From Hyphomicrobiales bacterium (lineage in GTDB: Bacteria > Pseudomonadota > Alphaproteobacteria > Rhizobiales > Xanthobacteraceae): DNA of 64,000 bases. The DNA lies in the NCBI GenBank assembly GCA_009377755.1, contig WHTM01000007.1, forward strand, positions 62,001-126,000. Reading direction: 5' to 3'. Both the position numbers and the translations under genes were made by a program. Below are positions 8,270 to 17,366 of the stretch, one piece after another. Below the pieces are notes generated by a model that searched no databases, had not been told where the DNA came from, and worked only from the letters and a program-made list of their open reading frames with translations. The stretch's first letter is position 1. The number at the start of each line of letters is the position of its first letter.

Positions 8270-9413
8270 TCACGCCGCTTGATCGTTGCCGAGAATCCGG
8301 CCGACCGCTGTCGGCTTTACACCAAGCACCTTCCCCGCCTCAGGCGTAGACAGTGCCCCGACTGCTACCATTCTCCCTACAAGGCCAATCAGGCCTGAAC
8401 CAACGCGGTGACGCCTAACGACGTAATAATCGGGACCGCGTTCTCCTTTTTCTTGATCTTTTTTCTGGCCGGTGCGCTCCGCATCGAAAACGTCGCTGAG
8501 ATTTCTATAAACAGCAGCGGTGATAGCGTTCGAACGTAGCAGGTTATAAGCGACCATCTTGCGGCTAAGATTGCGCGTGGCTGCAAATGTCCCGATACGC
8601 TCCCTGAGATCGTCAAAATCTGTTGCGTCGCAGTTCGAGCTCTCTTGAAGGGAGCAAGAAACTGGCAGCAATCGAGTCACAGAATCTCTCGACAGCAGCC
8701 TCGCTGTCGTAGCCGCTGACGCCGGTTTGCCCGAGCCAAATATGAGCCAACTCATGCAGCAGGGTGAAGGACCAAGCTGCACGGGAGTTCGTTTCATTGA
8801 TGACAACGAAGGGAGCGATATTGTCGGCAAGCGCGAATCCGCGAAATGAGCTGACATCGATATTAGTGTGGTGGGTTCCAAGATTACCTACAAATACGCC
8901 GGCTCTTTCCGCTCCGGCACGAAGCGTCGCGAACGCTTCGGTTGCGGTCTTTTGGGCTCGAAACTCATCGAGGCTAACGCCCAGAATCTCGCGTATGGAC
9001 GTAACGATCGCTTCAACGCCGCTGCTCATGCGAGCCGAACCGACGAAAGGAAGCGGCTCATCTTCCTCGGTTTCCTCAAGCGCGGCCCGTACGAGTCGCT
9101 GCCGGGACTGAATGTCACGGAGGAGAGCGTCGAGGAGGGCCTCAGATGTTGGGGTCCGCCTCTCGGAGAGCGATCGGAAGTCCTGTCCTCGATCCCTTTG
9201 GCGTGGCGGCTCAGGCAAATAGAATGTCAGAAGCGGTCGCCGGTACTTACCTGACATGTTTACGAGCTGTCGCCGACTCGGCGGCCGTTCGCCCGCCTCC
9301 AGGGCTTCGAGACGCTCGCGGCCGCTTAGGCCCAGCTTCTTCGCCGCCTCTTCGACGGATAGCCCCGCGCTTTCACGCGCCCAAACCAGGATCTGGGGAT
9401 TTATCTGCGGCAT
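8270..9413 (-). pseudogene. XRE-family HTH / ImmA-IrrE metallopeptidase, frameshifted near its C-terminus
   Basis: From the ATG at 9413 the protein reads MPQINPQILVWARESAG, the usual opening of HTH-ImmA/IrrE fusions, with an XRE helix-turn-helix at about residues 5-60. The zinc peptidase motif HELAH is visible in FTLLHELAHIWLG. The frame stops after LPSRELELRRNRF (near 8613), but one base away it continues as DATDFDDLRERIGTFAATRN and on to a C-terminal HTH-like end GKVLGVKPTAVGRILG at 8270. Removing one base gives a single 380-residue protein, normal for the family. It would be the antitoxin-like partner of the DUF4411 gene downstream. Confidence 0.75.
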
Positions 9414-9592
9414 GGTCGCATTTTGCATCGTTTTTGGATCAGGTCGAGGTCTTGAGCAAGCATAGCCCGGACAATCCGCCTGACCCAGCCTGTGCTGCGC
9501 GCGGGCCACTGAGTCGGGCAGTTGGCGTTTGACCCCCGCGCCCATTCCGCGGCATTTCCGCCATGCCCGCGTCCGCCCCGGAAGGCCGTTCG

Positions 9593-10693
9593 ATGCCGCT
9601 GCCGAAGTTCAACTGGCCATCGCTGCGCCGCACGGCGGAAACGCTGATCATCGCCACGATTGGTGGCTTCGGCTTCCATATGGCCGGCTTCCCCGCCGGA
9701 TTCGTCTCAGGCTCGATGGCCGCGGTGGCGCTGGCGGCACTGCTCGGCCGGCCCTGCGGCATGCCGAATTGGCTCACCCGCCTGTTCTTTCTTGCGATCG
9801 GCATCTCGCTCGGCACCGTCGTGACCCCCGAAACGCTGCAAGGCATGGCCGCCGCTCCGTTCAGCATCGGCGTGTTGGCGGTCACCACCATCGCCATCAC
9901 CGCCGGCAGCACGTACTACCTGATCTTTGTGCACAAGTGGACGCCCGTATCCGCGCTGTTGGCGGCAAGTCCCGGGGCGCTGGCGCAGGTGCTCGCGCTC
10001 GCTACGGAGTTCAAGGCGGACGTGCGCGCGATCGTGATCGTGCAGTCGGTGCGCGTGCTGATCCTCGGGGTCGGATTGCCCGGCAGCCTCAGTCTGCTCG
10101 GCTTCGAATCGGTGCCGATCGAGCGCGCCTCGAAGCTCGGCCTGGCGGACTCGATGATCGAACTGGCGATCCTCGTTGCGGTCTCGGTTGGGGCCGCCTA
10201 CGGCCTGCAATGGCTGCGCTTCCCCGGCGGTATCCTGTTCGGCTCGCTGCTCGGCTCAGCGGTGCTGCACGGTACCGGATGGATCGAGGTCGCGTTGCCA
10301 CCATGGCTCGCCTACTCGGCGATGATCGGCTGCGGTGCGGTCGCGGGGTCTCGCTTCTCCGGTATGACGCTGCGCATGCTGATGCAGTATCTCGGCGCCG
10401 CAGCCGGCTCATTCGCGGTGGCAATGGTGATTGTCTGCGCGGTTCTGGCGGTGCTGCTGCCGATCCTGCCGGTGCCGGTGCCGGACCTGGTCGTGTCGTT
10501 TGCGCCCGGGGCACAGGAGACCATGCTGATCATGGCGCTGGCGCTGCACCTCGACCCGGTATTCATCGGCGCGCATCACCTCGCGCGCTTCATCATCGTC
10601 TCGATCGGAATTCCGGTGGTGGTGAAGCTGATTTCTGGACCTCCGGCGCCGCCGGCACAACCCAAGCCGCCGCAGCCGCCGACGGGTGATTGA
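9593..10693 (+). CDS. AbrB-family integral membrane protein (putative transporter)
   Basis: About 366 residues and roughly ten hydrophobic helices match the AbrB membrane family (PF05145, sometimes labelled ammonia monooxygenase or regulator AbrB by name only). Two repeated halves are visible, each with a Gly-rich segment (AGFPAGFVSGSMAAV near the start, RFPGGILFGSLLGSAV in the middle). The signature FAPGAQETMLIMALALHLDP is near the end. The C-terminus is a short Pro-rich tail. The start at 9593 has a GGAAGG site; another ATG lies 30 bases upstream. Its substrate is unknown. It stands alone, divergent from the broken XRE gene and convergent with hemA. Confidence 0.82.
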   Translation: MPLPKFNWPSLRRTAETLIIATIGGFGFHMAGFPAGFVSGSMAAVALAALLGRPCGMPNWLTRLFFLAIGISLGTVVTPETLQGMAAAPFSIGVLAVTTIAITAGSTYYLIFVHKWTPVSALLAASPGALAQVLALATEFKADVRAIVIVQSVRVLILGVGLPGSLSLLGFESVPIERASKLGLADSMIELAILVAVSVGAAYGLQWLRFPGGILFGSLLGSAVLHGTGWIEVALPPWLAYSAMIGCGAVAGSRFSGMTLRMLMQYLGAAAGSFAVAMVIVCAVLAVLLPILPVPVPDLVVSFAPGAQETMLIMALALHLDPVFIGAHHLARFIIVSIGIPVVVKLISGPPAPPAQPKPPQPPTGD

Positions 10694-10832
10694 GCTGTGT
10701 GCGTCCTCTGATCAACGCCCCGCTACGCGGCGCCTGGCCTGGATGACAGTCTAAAGTTAGCGCCTATGCGATTTGCGGAGGGAACCAGGACGCCGCGCGC
10801 TCTCGGCCAATCACAGCGTTTCAGATTACTGG

Positions 10833-10853
10833 GTTCCCGCTTTTCGCGGGAAC
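10833..10853. repeat. Short palindromic repeat
   Basis: A perfect 8-bp stem GTTCCCGC/GCGGGAAC encloses TTTTC between two convergent genes. A related element occurs near 31998-32097. It has no T-run, so it is more like a scattered palindromic repeat than a classic terminator, though it could serve the convergent genes as one. Confidence 0.55.
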
Positions 10854-10888
10854 GACAGCAACTGACGTCAGCTATGATGAGTCGTGAT

Positions 10889-12118
10889 CTACTCCGCCGC
10901 TTCGGCGCGGCGCCCGAGCGGCAGGCCCATGCGCTCCCAAACGTCGACCAGCGCTTCCGCGAGCGCGTCGATCAGCGCATCTTCGTGGTACGGATTCGGC
11001 GTGATGCGCAGCCGTTCAGTACCCTTTGGAACGGTCGGGTAGTTGATCGGCTGGATGTAGATGCCATGCTCTTCCAGCAGCATGTCGCACGCCGCCTTGC
11101 ACTTCTCCGGATCGCCGACGAATACCGGAACGATATGGGTTTCGCTCGGCATCACCGGCAGTCCGGCGGCTGCCAGCACCGCCTTGGTGCGCGTGGCCCG
11201 ATCCTGCTGCCGGTTGCGCTCCCAGTGCGAGGTCTTCAGGTGTCGGATCGCTGCCGTCGCCGCCGCGCACACCGCCGGCGGCAGCGCGGTGGTGAAGATG
11301 AAGCCGTGCGCATAGGAGCGCACCGCATCGATCAGGGCCGCGGTCCCTGTGATGTAGCCGCCGAGGCAGCCGAATGCCTTCGCCAGCGTTCCCTCGATCA
11401 CGTCGACACGATGCATGGCGCCTTCGCGTTCGGCGATGCCGCCGCCGCGCGGGCCATACATGCCGACCGCGTGCACCTCGTCGCAATAGGTCATGGCGCC
11501 GTAGCGTTCGGCAAGATCGCAGATCGTGTTCACCGGGGCGATGTCACCGTCCATGGAATAGAGGCTCTCGAACACGATCAGCTTGGGCCGCGCGTGATCG
11601 GCGGCGCGCAGCAGCTCTTCCAGGTGACCGACGTCGTTGTGGCGGAAAATCCGCTTTTCGCACTGCGACTGGCGTACGCCTTCGATCATCGAATTGTGGT
11701 TGAAGGCGTCCGACAGGATCAGGCAGCCCGGCATCAGCCTCGCCAGGGTGGAGATGCCTGTCTCGTTGGAGACGTAGCCGGAGGTGAACACCAGCGCCGC
11801 CGGTTTGTGGTGCAGGTCGGCCAACTCGCGCTCGAGCTCGATCAGCGGATGGTTGGTGCCGGAAATGTTGCGGGTGCCGCCGGCGCCGGTGCCCATGCGG
11901 GTCGCGGTCTCGACCATGGCGCCGATCACCTTCGGATTCTGGCCCATGCCGAGGTAATCGTTGGAGCACCAGATCACCACGTCACGCGGGCCTTGCGGCG
12001 AATGCCACACCGCATGCGGAAAGCGTCCGGCGATCCGTTCCAGGTCGGCGAACACGCGGTAACGCCGCTCGTCCCGCAGCCGGGCTAGAGCATCCACAAA
12101 AAACGCGTCGTAGTTCAT
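10889..12118 (-). CDS. hemA: 5-aminolevulinate synthase
   Basis: This 409-residue PLP enzyme condenses glycine with succinyl-CoA to 5-aminolevulinate, the first step of heme, cobalamin and bacteriochlorophyll synthesis by the C4 route. The N-terminus [17 protein letters not shown] and the pyridoxal Lys at 247 in [14 protein letters not shown] match alphaproteobacterial ALAS. The [10 protein letters not shown] motif that holds the cofactor and the C-terminal [16 protein letters not shown] are also present. It is transcribed alone, divergent from the dehydratase gene, with a FixK/FNR-type box about 100 bases upstream, so oxygen control is likely. Confidence 0.97.
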   Translation of the reverse strand: MNYDAFFVDALARLRDERRYRVFADLERIAGRFPHAVWHSPQGPRDVVIWCSNDYLGMGQNPKVIGAMVETATRMGTGAGGTRNISGTNHPLIELERELADLHHKPAALVFTSGYVSNETGISTLARLMPGCLILSDAFNHNSMIEGVRQSQCEKRIFRHNDVGHLEELLRAADHARPKLIVFESLYSMDGDIAPVNTICDLAERYGAMTYCDEVHAVGMYGPRGGGIAEREGAMHRVDVIEGTLAKAFGCLGGYITGTAALIDAVRSYAHGFIFTTALPPAVCAAATAAIRHLKTSHWERNRQQDRATRTKAVLAAAGLPVMPSETHIVPVFVGDPEKCKAACDMLLEEHGIYIQPINYPTVPKGTERLRITPNPYHEDALIDALAEALVDVWERMGLPLGRRAEAAE

Positions 12119-12218
12119 CGTCTCGTTGCCTTCGGGGGCCGCTGCGTTTGAGTAATTAGAAGAATTCCAACGGGCTTGTCGAGGGTTAAACCCGTAGCTG
12201 CCTGCCTAACTTCCAGCT

Positions 12219-12232
12219 TTGACGGGGATCAA
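12219..12232. promoter_or_regulatory. FixK/FnrL-type binding site upstream of hemA
   Basis: TTGACGGGGATCAA matches the TTGA-N6-TCAA core of FNR/FixK boxes with both half-sites intact. It is centred about 108 bases before the hemA start and 180 before the dehydratase start. If it activates from -41.5, transcription of hemA would begin near 12184, where a weak TTTAAC sits at the right distance. FNR-type control of hemA is established in Rhodobacter and Bradyrhizobium; here it is inferred from the site alone. Confidence 0.55.
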
Positions 12233-12405
12233 TTGACGCGGATTTGCGCACCACAGGCCGCCCGCGCTGCCTCGCGAGGGGACCCGACATCCGGCCGGGG
12301 GCGCCCGCGGCCCTTGACCGCAGCCCTGATCTGCGTCTCGTTCAGACCCGGCGGCAACCCTCTGGTGGCATCTGGGCCGCCGCTGATCCATCCAAGGTAC
12401 GACGG

Positions 12406-14103
12406 ATGAACGACACCCGCGGCTTCCAGCACGGTCTCACCAACTACGGCGATCCGGACTTCTCGCTCTATTTGCGCCGGTCCTTCGCCCAGTCGATGGG
12501 CTATTCGCGTGAGATGCTCGGAAAGCCGGTGATCGGCATCGCCTATACCCCGTCGGGTTTCAACAACTGCCACCGCCATTTCCCGGAACTGCTCGATGCG
12601 GTGAAGCGCGGCGTGCTCGCCGCCGGTGCGCTGCCGGTCGAGTTCCCGACCGTGTCGCTCGGCGAGGTGTTCCTGAACCCTACCAGCCTCAAGTTCCGCA
12701 ATCTCATGGCGATGGACACCGAGGAGATGATCCGCGCCCAACCGATGGACGCCGTCGTGCTCATGGGCGGGTGCGACAAGACGGTGCCCGCGCAGCTCAT
12801 GGGCGCCGTTTCGGCCGGCCGGCCGGCCGTCATGCTGGTGGCAGGGCCGATGATGACCGGGCGGCATCAGGGCGAGCGGCTTGGTGCCTGCACTGACTGC
12901 CGCCAGTTCTGGGCGCGGTATCGCGCCGGGGGCATCGATGCCACGGAGATTTCCACCGTCGAGAGCAGGCTGGCGACCACCGCCGGCACCTGCGCGGTGA
13001 TGGGCACCGCCTCGACCATGGCGTGCCTCGCCGAGGCGCTCGGTATGATCCTGCCGGGCACGTCGGCGATCCCGGCGGTGCACGCTGACCGGCTGCGCGC
13101 TGCCGAGGCCACGGGCGCCGCGGCGGTGCGGATGATCGGATCGCAGCTGACGCCCGAGCGGATCGTCAACGTGAAGTCGGTGGAGAATGCGCTGCGGGTG
13201 CTGTTGGCGCTCGGCGGCTCCACTAACGCGGTGATCCACCTCACGGCGATTGCCGGGCGCGCGGGGATACCGGTCTCGCTCGGCCGGCTCAATGAACTGT
13301 CCGACACGACGCCGGTATTGGTGAACCTGAAGCCGGTCGGGTCTCATTACATGGAGGATTTCTTCGCAGCCGGCGGGATCGGCGCCGTCCTGCGCGAGCT
13401 CAAGCCCCTGCTGCATCTCGATTGCCTCACCGTCACCGGCGAGACGCTGGGCGAGCGGCTGGCGAACGACACCGACGCCTGGGTCGACCGCACGGTGATC
13501 GCGGCTGCGACGGAGCCGCTCGAGCCGCAGGGCGGCCTAGTGGCGCTGTTCGGCAATCTCGCGCCGAAAGGCGCGGTTCTCAAGCGCTCGGCGGCCGACG
13601 CCGACCTGTTCGAGCACGAGGGGCGGGCGGTCGTGTTCTCTTCGCTCGCCGATCTTTCCGCCCGCGTCGACGATCCCGCCCTCGATGTCACGCCGCAGGA
13701 CATCATGGTCTTGCAGAATGCCGGTCCGCATGCGCCGGAGGCGATGCCCGAGGCGGGCTACCTGCCGATCCCGAAGAAGCTCGCATCAGCCGGCGTCAAG
13801 GACATGGTGCGCATTTCCGACGCGCGCATGAGCGGCACCGCCTTCGGCACCATCGTGCTGCACATCACGCCCGATTCCGCCTCCGGCGGGCCGCTCGGCC
13901 TGGTGCGCAACGGCGACCGTATCCGCCTGTCAGTGAAGCGACGGCGCATCGAATTGCTGGTCGACGACGCCGAGCTTCATCGCCGAGCCAGGGTGATGCC
14001 GCGGCCGCCCATGAAACCGACGCGCGGCTACGCCAAGCTCTATGCGGACGAAATCCTGGGTGCGGACGAAGGCTGTGATTTTGGATTCCTGAAGCCGAAG
14101 TAG
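12406..14103 (+). CDS. IlvD/Edd-family dehydratase
   Basis: This 565-residue protein belongs to the dihydroxy-acid/sugar-acid dehydratase family, which uses an Fe-S cluster to remove water from diols. Likely cluster Cys residues are C55 (FNNCHRHF), C123 (MGGCDKT) and C196 (TAGTCAVMGTAS). The C-terminal ISDARMSGTAFG motif is also present. The start at 12406 begins MNDTRGFQHGL, as in related rhizobial proteins; the frame is open further upstream without resemblance. It is not beside branched-chain amino acid genes, so it may be a sugar-acid dehydratase (for example arabonate-type) rather than the biosynthetic IlvD. A palindromic repeat follows it. Confidence 0.85.
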   Translation: MNDTRGFQHGLTNYGDPDFSLYLRRSFAQSMGYSREMLGKPVIGIAYTPSGFNNCHRHFPELLDAVKRGVLAAGALPVEFPTVSLGEVFLNPTSLKFRNLMAMDTEEMIRAQPMDAVVLMGGCDKTVPAQLMGAVSAGRPAVMLVAGPMMTGRHQGERLGACTDCRQFWARYRAGGIDATEISTVESRLATTAGTCAVMGTASTMACLAEALGMILPGTSAIPAVHADRLRAAEATGAAAVRMIGSQLTPERIVNVKSVENALRVLLALGGSTNAVIHLTAIAGRAGIPVSLGRLNELSDTTPVLVNLKPVGSHYMEDFFAAGGIGAVLRELKPLLHLDCLTVTGETLGERLANDTDAWVDRTVIAAATEPLEPQGGLVALFGNLAPKGAVLKRSAADADLFEHEGRAVVFSSLADLSARVDDPALDVTPQDIMVLQNAGPHAPEAMPEAGYLPIPKKLASAGVKDMVRISDARMSGTAFGTIVLHITPDSASGGPLGLVRNGDRIRLSVKRRRIELLVDDAELHRRARVMPRPPMKPTRGYAKLYADEILGADEGCDFGFLKPK

Positions 14104-14108
14104 CGCGC

Positions 14109-14270
14109 GTGTCCCGGACGCAGCGCAGCACCATAAGCGCGTTACGCGCGTCTTCGCGCGCTATGGTGGTGCGCTGCTGATCCGGGACCCCGGTTCCTTT
14201 CTTCACACGCGAAGTAAACCGGGACCCCGCATCTGCGGTGCACCGCTAGCGCGCTGCACCGCGTGCGGGG
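14109..14270. repeat. Palindromic repeat, family R1 (copy 1)
   Basis: The element opens with GTGTCCCGGACGCAGCGCAG and contains a long inverted repeat around CACCAT/ATGGTG and a second hairpin (GCGGTGCACCGC...GCTGCACCGC). Copies 2 and 3 (21158-21279, 44087-44217) share the opening, a central TCCCGGATCAG and GGTGCACCGC-like parts. It lies between two convergent genes. Confidence 0.8.
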
Positions 14271-14277
14271 AACGCAT

Positions 14278-15003
14278 CTATTTCCCCAATTCCCCGATCA
14301 GCGCCACGGCGGCCGCCGGCGCGCGCTCCTTGGCGCCGCTGATCATGTAGATGAACACGTCGCGCTTCCCCTTGGTTTCCCACTCCCGCGCGCGCTTAGC
14401 CCACGCGCGCAGTTCCGGCTCGGTGTAGCCGGTTTCGATATCCGCCTTTGTTTTCTCCAGCCGCGCGTAGGTGAAGTCGGCGGTCGCCTCGTCGATCGGC
14501 GGGTGCTTGTCGGATTCGACGAACGCGATCGCGACTCCGGCCTTGCGCGCGGTCGCGACGAAATCCGGCGTGACGAAGCTGTCGTGGCGCACTTCCACCG
14601 CATGCCGGACATCCTTCGGCAGCAGCGCGAGAAAGGCCGCAAAATCCTCCGGATCGAATTTTTTGGTCGGCGCGAACTGCCACAAGACCGGCCCGAGCTT
14701 CTTGCCCAGCTCGCGCACCCCGCCGGCGAAGAACCGCTCGACCGACTCGCCCGCCTCGGCCAGCACCCGGCGGTGCGTGGTGAAGCGCGGGCCCTTCACC
14801 GAGAAGACGAAGTCGTCCGGCGTCTCGGCTACCCAGCGGCGGAAGCTCTCCGGCTTCTGCGAGCCATAGAACGTTCCGTTGATCTCAATCGACGTGAGCT
14901 GCCGGCTGGCGTGCTCGAGCTCGCGCGCCTGTGTCAGCCCTGGCGGATAGAACACACCGCGCCAGGGAGGATAGGTCCAGCCGCCGATACCAATCCGTAT
15001 CAT
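14278..15003 (-). CDS. DUF72 family protein
   Basis: This 241-residue protein has the features of the DUF72 (YecE-like) TIM-barrel family. They include the start MIRIGIGGWTYPPWRGVFYP, the segment LTSIEINGTFYGSQKPESF, FSVKGPRFTTHRR, LWQFAPTKKFDPEDF and the C-terminal VFIYMISGAKERAPAAA. Its biochemical role is not known; related proteins have been linked to metal- or nucleic-acid-related functions without proof. It is transcribed on its own, 40 bases before the binding-protein gene on the same strand is reached. Confidence 0.9.
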   Translation of the reverse strand: MIRIGIGGWTYPPWRGVFYPPGLTQARELEHASRQLTSIEINGTFYGSQKPESFRRWVAETPDDFVFSVKGPRFTTHRRVLAEAGESVERFFAGGVRELGKKLGPVLWQFAPTKKFDPEDFAAFLALLPKDVRHAVEVRHDSFVTPDFVATARKAGVAIAFVESDKHPPIDEATADFTYARLEKTKADIETGYTEPELRAWAKRAREWETKGKRDVFIYMISGAKERAPAAAVALIGELGK

Positions 15004-15043
15004 ACCGCAAGCTTAGCCTCGTCCGCCGGCCGCACAAATGCGG

Positions 15044-16006
15044 TTACATGTCCGCCTTCACCGGAAGGAACTGGGTCGTGAACAGGACTTTGTCCTCGGG
15101 GATCTCCTTGAGCAAGCCCATTTCGATGAAGGATTTTTTCAGCATTGCGACCGCCTGCGGATCGAAGGTGCCGTCCGTGGTGAAGATGCCGATCTGCTCG
15201 TCGTAGGCGCGGCTGATCACCGACGGCTTGAGGTTGACCACCTTGGCGGTGATCTCGACGGTTTTGTCCTTGTTGGCCTTCATGAAGGCGATGGTATTGA
15301 ACCAGCCCTTGAGGAAGGCGCGCACCGCCTGTGGGCGCTCCGCGATCACGCTCTCGCGCACGAAGAACACGTGCGTGATGAAATTCTCGACGAACGGCGT
15401 CGCCGTCGTGATGACGCGCCATTCCTTGGCTTCCTCGAGCGCGTAGCCGACCTCGAGCGCGCCGATATAGCCGTCGATCTGGCCGGTCTTGACCACCGCG
15501 CGCGCGGGCCCCATGCCGCCCACCGGCACCGTGGTGATGCCACTCGAGCCCCACCCCTTGAGCGAGTTGATCCGCTTGCCGATCCAATCGGTCAGCGAGC
15601 CGACCGTCGTGACGCCGAGCTTCTTGCCCTTGAGGTCGTCGACGGTCTTGATCGGCAGGTCGTACTTGACCATCACCGCCATGTTCCGCGGGACGCCGGC
15701 CATGGCGGCGACCGCTTTCGCCGGCACGCCCTTGGCCATGAAGGCCATGCCCGGGCCGCTTCCGATGCCGATATCGATGCTGTCGGCGGTCAGCGCCTGT
15801 TGCATCTTGGCGTCGCCGCCGAACGCTGACACGTCCAGTTCGATCCCTTGCTTGGCAAATTGGCCGGTCTGTATGCCGACTTCGATGGGGGTGAAAGTCC
15901 AGGCAAAGGCCACAGCCTTCCCGACACGCAGCTTTTCCGCCGCGCCGGCGGGTGTGACCATCAGGGCGACGAAACCGATCAGGAACGCACGGAAATAACC
16001 TCGCAT
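15044..16006 (-). CDS. ABC transporter substrate-binding protein (NrtA/SsuA/TauA type)
   Basis: The 320-residue protein starts at 16006 after a GGGAGG site with a signal peptide (MRGYFRAFLIGFVALMVTPAGA). The mature part has the type 2 periplasmic fold of the NMT1/SsuA family: FTPIEVGIQTGQFAKQGIEL, DIGIGSGPGMAFMAKG and the hinge region DLKGKKLGVTTVGSLTDW. Such proteins bind sulfonates, nitrate, taurine or pyrimidine precursors. No permease or ATPase gene is nearby, so its transporter partners must be encoded elsewhere. It is divergent from an amidohydrolase gene, which suggests a shared catabolic role. Confidence 0.88.
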   Translation of the reverse strand: MRGYFRAFLIGFVALMVTPAGAAEKLRVGKAVAFAWTFTPIEVGIQTGQFAKQGIELDVSAFGGDAKMQQALTADSIDIGIGSGPGMAFMAKGVPAKAVAAMAGVPRNMAVMVKYDLPIKTVDDLKGKKLGVTTVGSLTDWIGKRINSLKGWGSSGITTVPVGGMGPARAVVKTGQIDGYIGALEVGYALEEAKEWRVITTATPFVENFITHVFFVRESVIAERPQAVRAFLKGWFNTIAFMKANKDKTVEITAKVVNLKPSVISRAYDEQIGIFTTDGTFDPQAVAMLKKSFIEMGLLKEIPEDKVLFTTQFLPVKADM

Positions 16007-16164
16007 GGCATCCTCCCACTGGCCGTCAAAGCGGCCGGCCTTGACGGAAATCATCACAGAAATCGGTAACTGTCGCAATGCACAATGACGGCGGTTGCGT
16101 TGACCGGGATAGGGCCCATCACTACAATTATTGAATCTCCGGCGAAACGGCAGGACATCCGGCC

Positions 16165-17199
16165 ATGCACATCATCGACTCGCACTTCCACTGGTGGCCC
16201 CGTTCAATTTTCGACAAGCTTTGCAAGCGTAACGGGTATCCCAGCGCTCGCGTGAACGCGAAGGGCGGCTACGACTACATGCGCCGTCAGGAGAGCGGAC
16301 AGCATCTCAACAGCTGGGCCGAGTGGTTCGATCTCGACAAGCAACTGGAGCACATGGACGGCCTTGGTCACCGGGTGGACGTGGTCTGCTCGATCGGGCC
16401 GTTTTCTGTCGCTTTCTCCGACATGCCGGTGGAGGAGGGGCGCGACTACGCCATCATGTGGAACGAGGAGATGTCAGGTGCGCAGCGCAGGTATCCCGGC
16501 CGATTGTGGGCAAGCGCCGCGGTGCCGCTGCAAGACACCAGGGTCGCCATCGCGGTGGTGGACGACGCGGTGAACCGGCTCGGCCTGATGGGGGTGAACC
16601 TCCCCGGCAGCGTCGGCGCCGATCCGCGTATCGATGCCGAGCGCCTCGCGCCGTTTTATGCCCATGTCGAGAGGCTTGGCCTGCCGGTGTTTCTGCATCC
16701 GACCGATGTCACCTTCCAGGATATGCTCGACGGCTACGACGGCGCGCTGCACTTGAGCCTCGGCCGCGTCATCGAGGTGAGCGTCGCCGCCTCGCGGTTG
16801 ATCCTCTCCGGCATGATGGAGCGGCATCCGAACCTCAAGGTCGTGCTGTCGCACACCGGCGGTGCGCTGCCGTATCAGTCCGGCCGCATGGACAAGAACT
16901 CCAAGGCGGCCAAGCTGCCGCAGCCGGTCTCAAGCTACATGAAGCGGATGTTCACCGATACGGTGTCCCCGCACTCGGCCGGCATGAAGTTCGCGATCGA
17001 TTACTACGGCATCGACAACGTCATGTACGGCACCGACTATCCGTGCTGGGATCCGGCGACCTGCCTCAAGCTGATCGATGAGATCGCGTTGTCGGACGCC
17101 GACAAGCAGAAGCTGTTCTACACCAACGCGCGGCGCATTCTCGGCCTGCGCGATTCCGCACCGGCGAAGGTGCCGCAACGCGAACCGGCGCTGGCGTAG
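16165..17199 (+). CDS. Amidohydrolase-family protein (ACMSD-like)
   Basis: This 344-residue TIM-barrel metal enzyme shows the DSHFHWW motif (metal ligands H8 and H10 of the HxH pair), the HP in LPVFLHPTD, the SHTGGALPYQSGRMD segment and the catalytic Asp region MYGTDYPCW. These fit the amidohydrolase 2 family that includes aminocarboxymuconate-semialdehyde decarboxylase and many aromatic-acid decarboxylases or hydrolases. The exact substrate cannot be read from the sequence. It is divergent from an ABC binding-protein gene and is followed by palindromic repeats. Confidence 0.87.
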   Translation: MHIIDSHFHWWPRSIFDKLCKRNGYPSARVNAKGGYDYMRRQESGQHLNSWAEWFDLDKQLEHMDGLGHRVDVVCSIGPFSVAFSDMPVEEGRDYAIMWNEEMSGAQRRYPGRLWASAAVPLQDTRVAIAVVDDAVNRLGLMGVNLPGSVGADPRIDAERLAPFYAHVERLGLPVFLHPTDVTFQDMLDGYDGALHLSLGRVIEVSVAASRLILSGMMERHPNLKVVLSHTGGALPYQSGRMDKNSKAAKLPQPVSSYMKRMFTDTVSPHSAGMKFAIDYYGIDNVMYGTDYPCWDPATCLKLIDEIALSDADKQKLFYTNARRILGLRDSAPAKVPQREPALA

Positions 17200-17230
17200 G
17201 AATTCACGAATGTAGAGGGGGCTGGGCGCA

Positions 17231-17342
17231 CCCGGATCGGCGCTTCGCGCCGTCCGGGCACAGGCTCCACGCCGTAACCCACCATCGGAAATCGCCGCGA
17301 GTCATATGGTTGGTTACGCGCCTTCGGCGCTAACCCACCCTA
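17231..17342. repeat. Palindromic repeats including family R2 (copy 1)
   Basis: The first part is a GC hairpin (CCCGGA..CGGCG/CGCCG.TCCGGG). The second part contains GTAACCCACCAT paired with ATGGTTGGTTAC and an inner GTTACGCGCC/GGCGCTAAC hairpin ending in CCACCCTA. Copies of the second part occur at 34153-34222 and 35979-36066. The element lies between two convergent genes. Confidence 0.75.
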
Positions 17343-17366
17343 TGAAATCCGGACTCATTCACCGAG

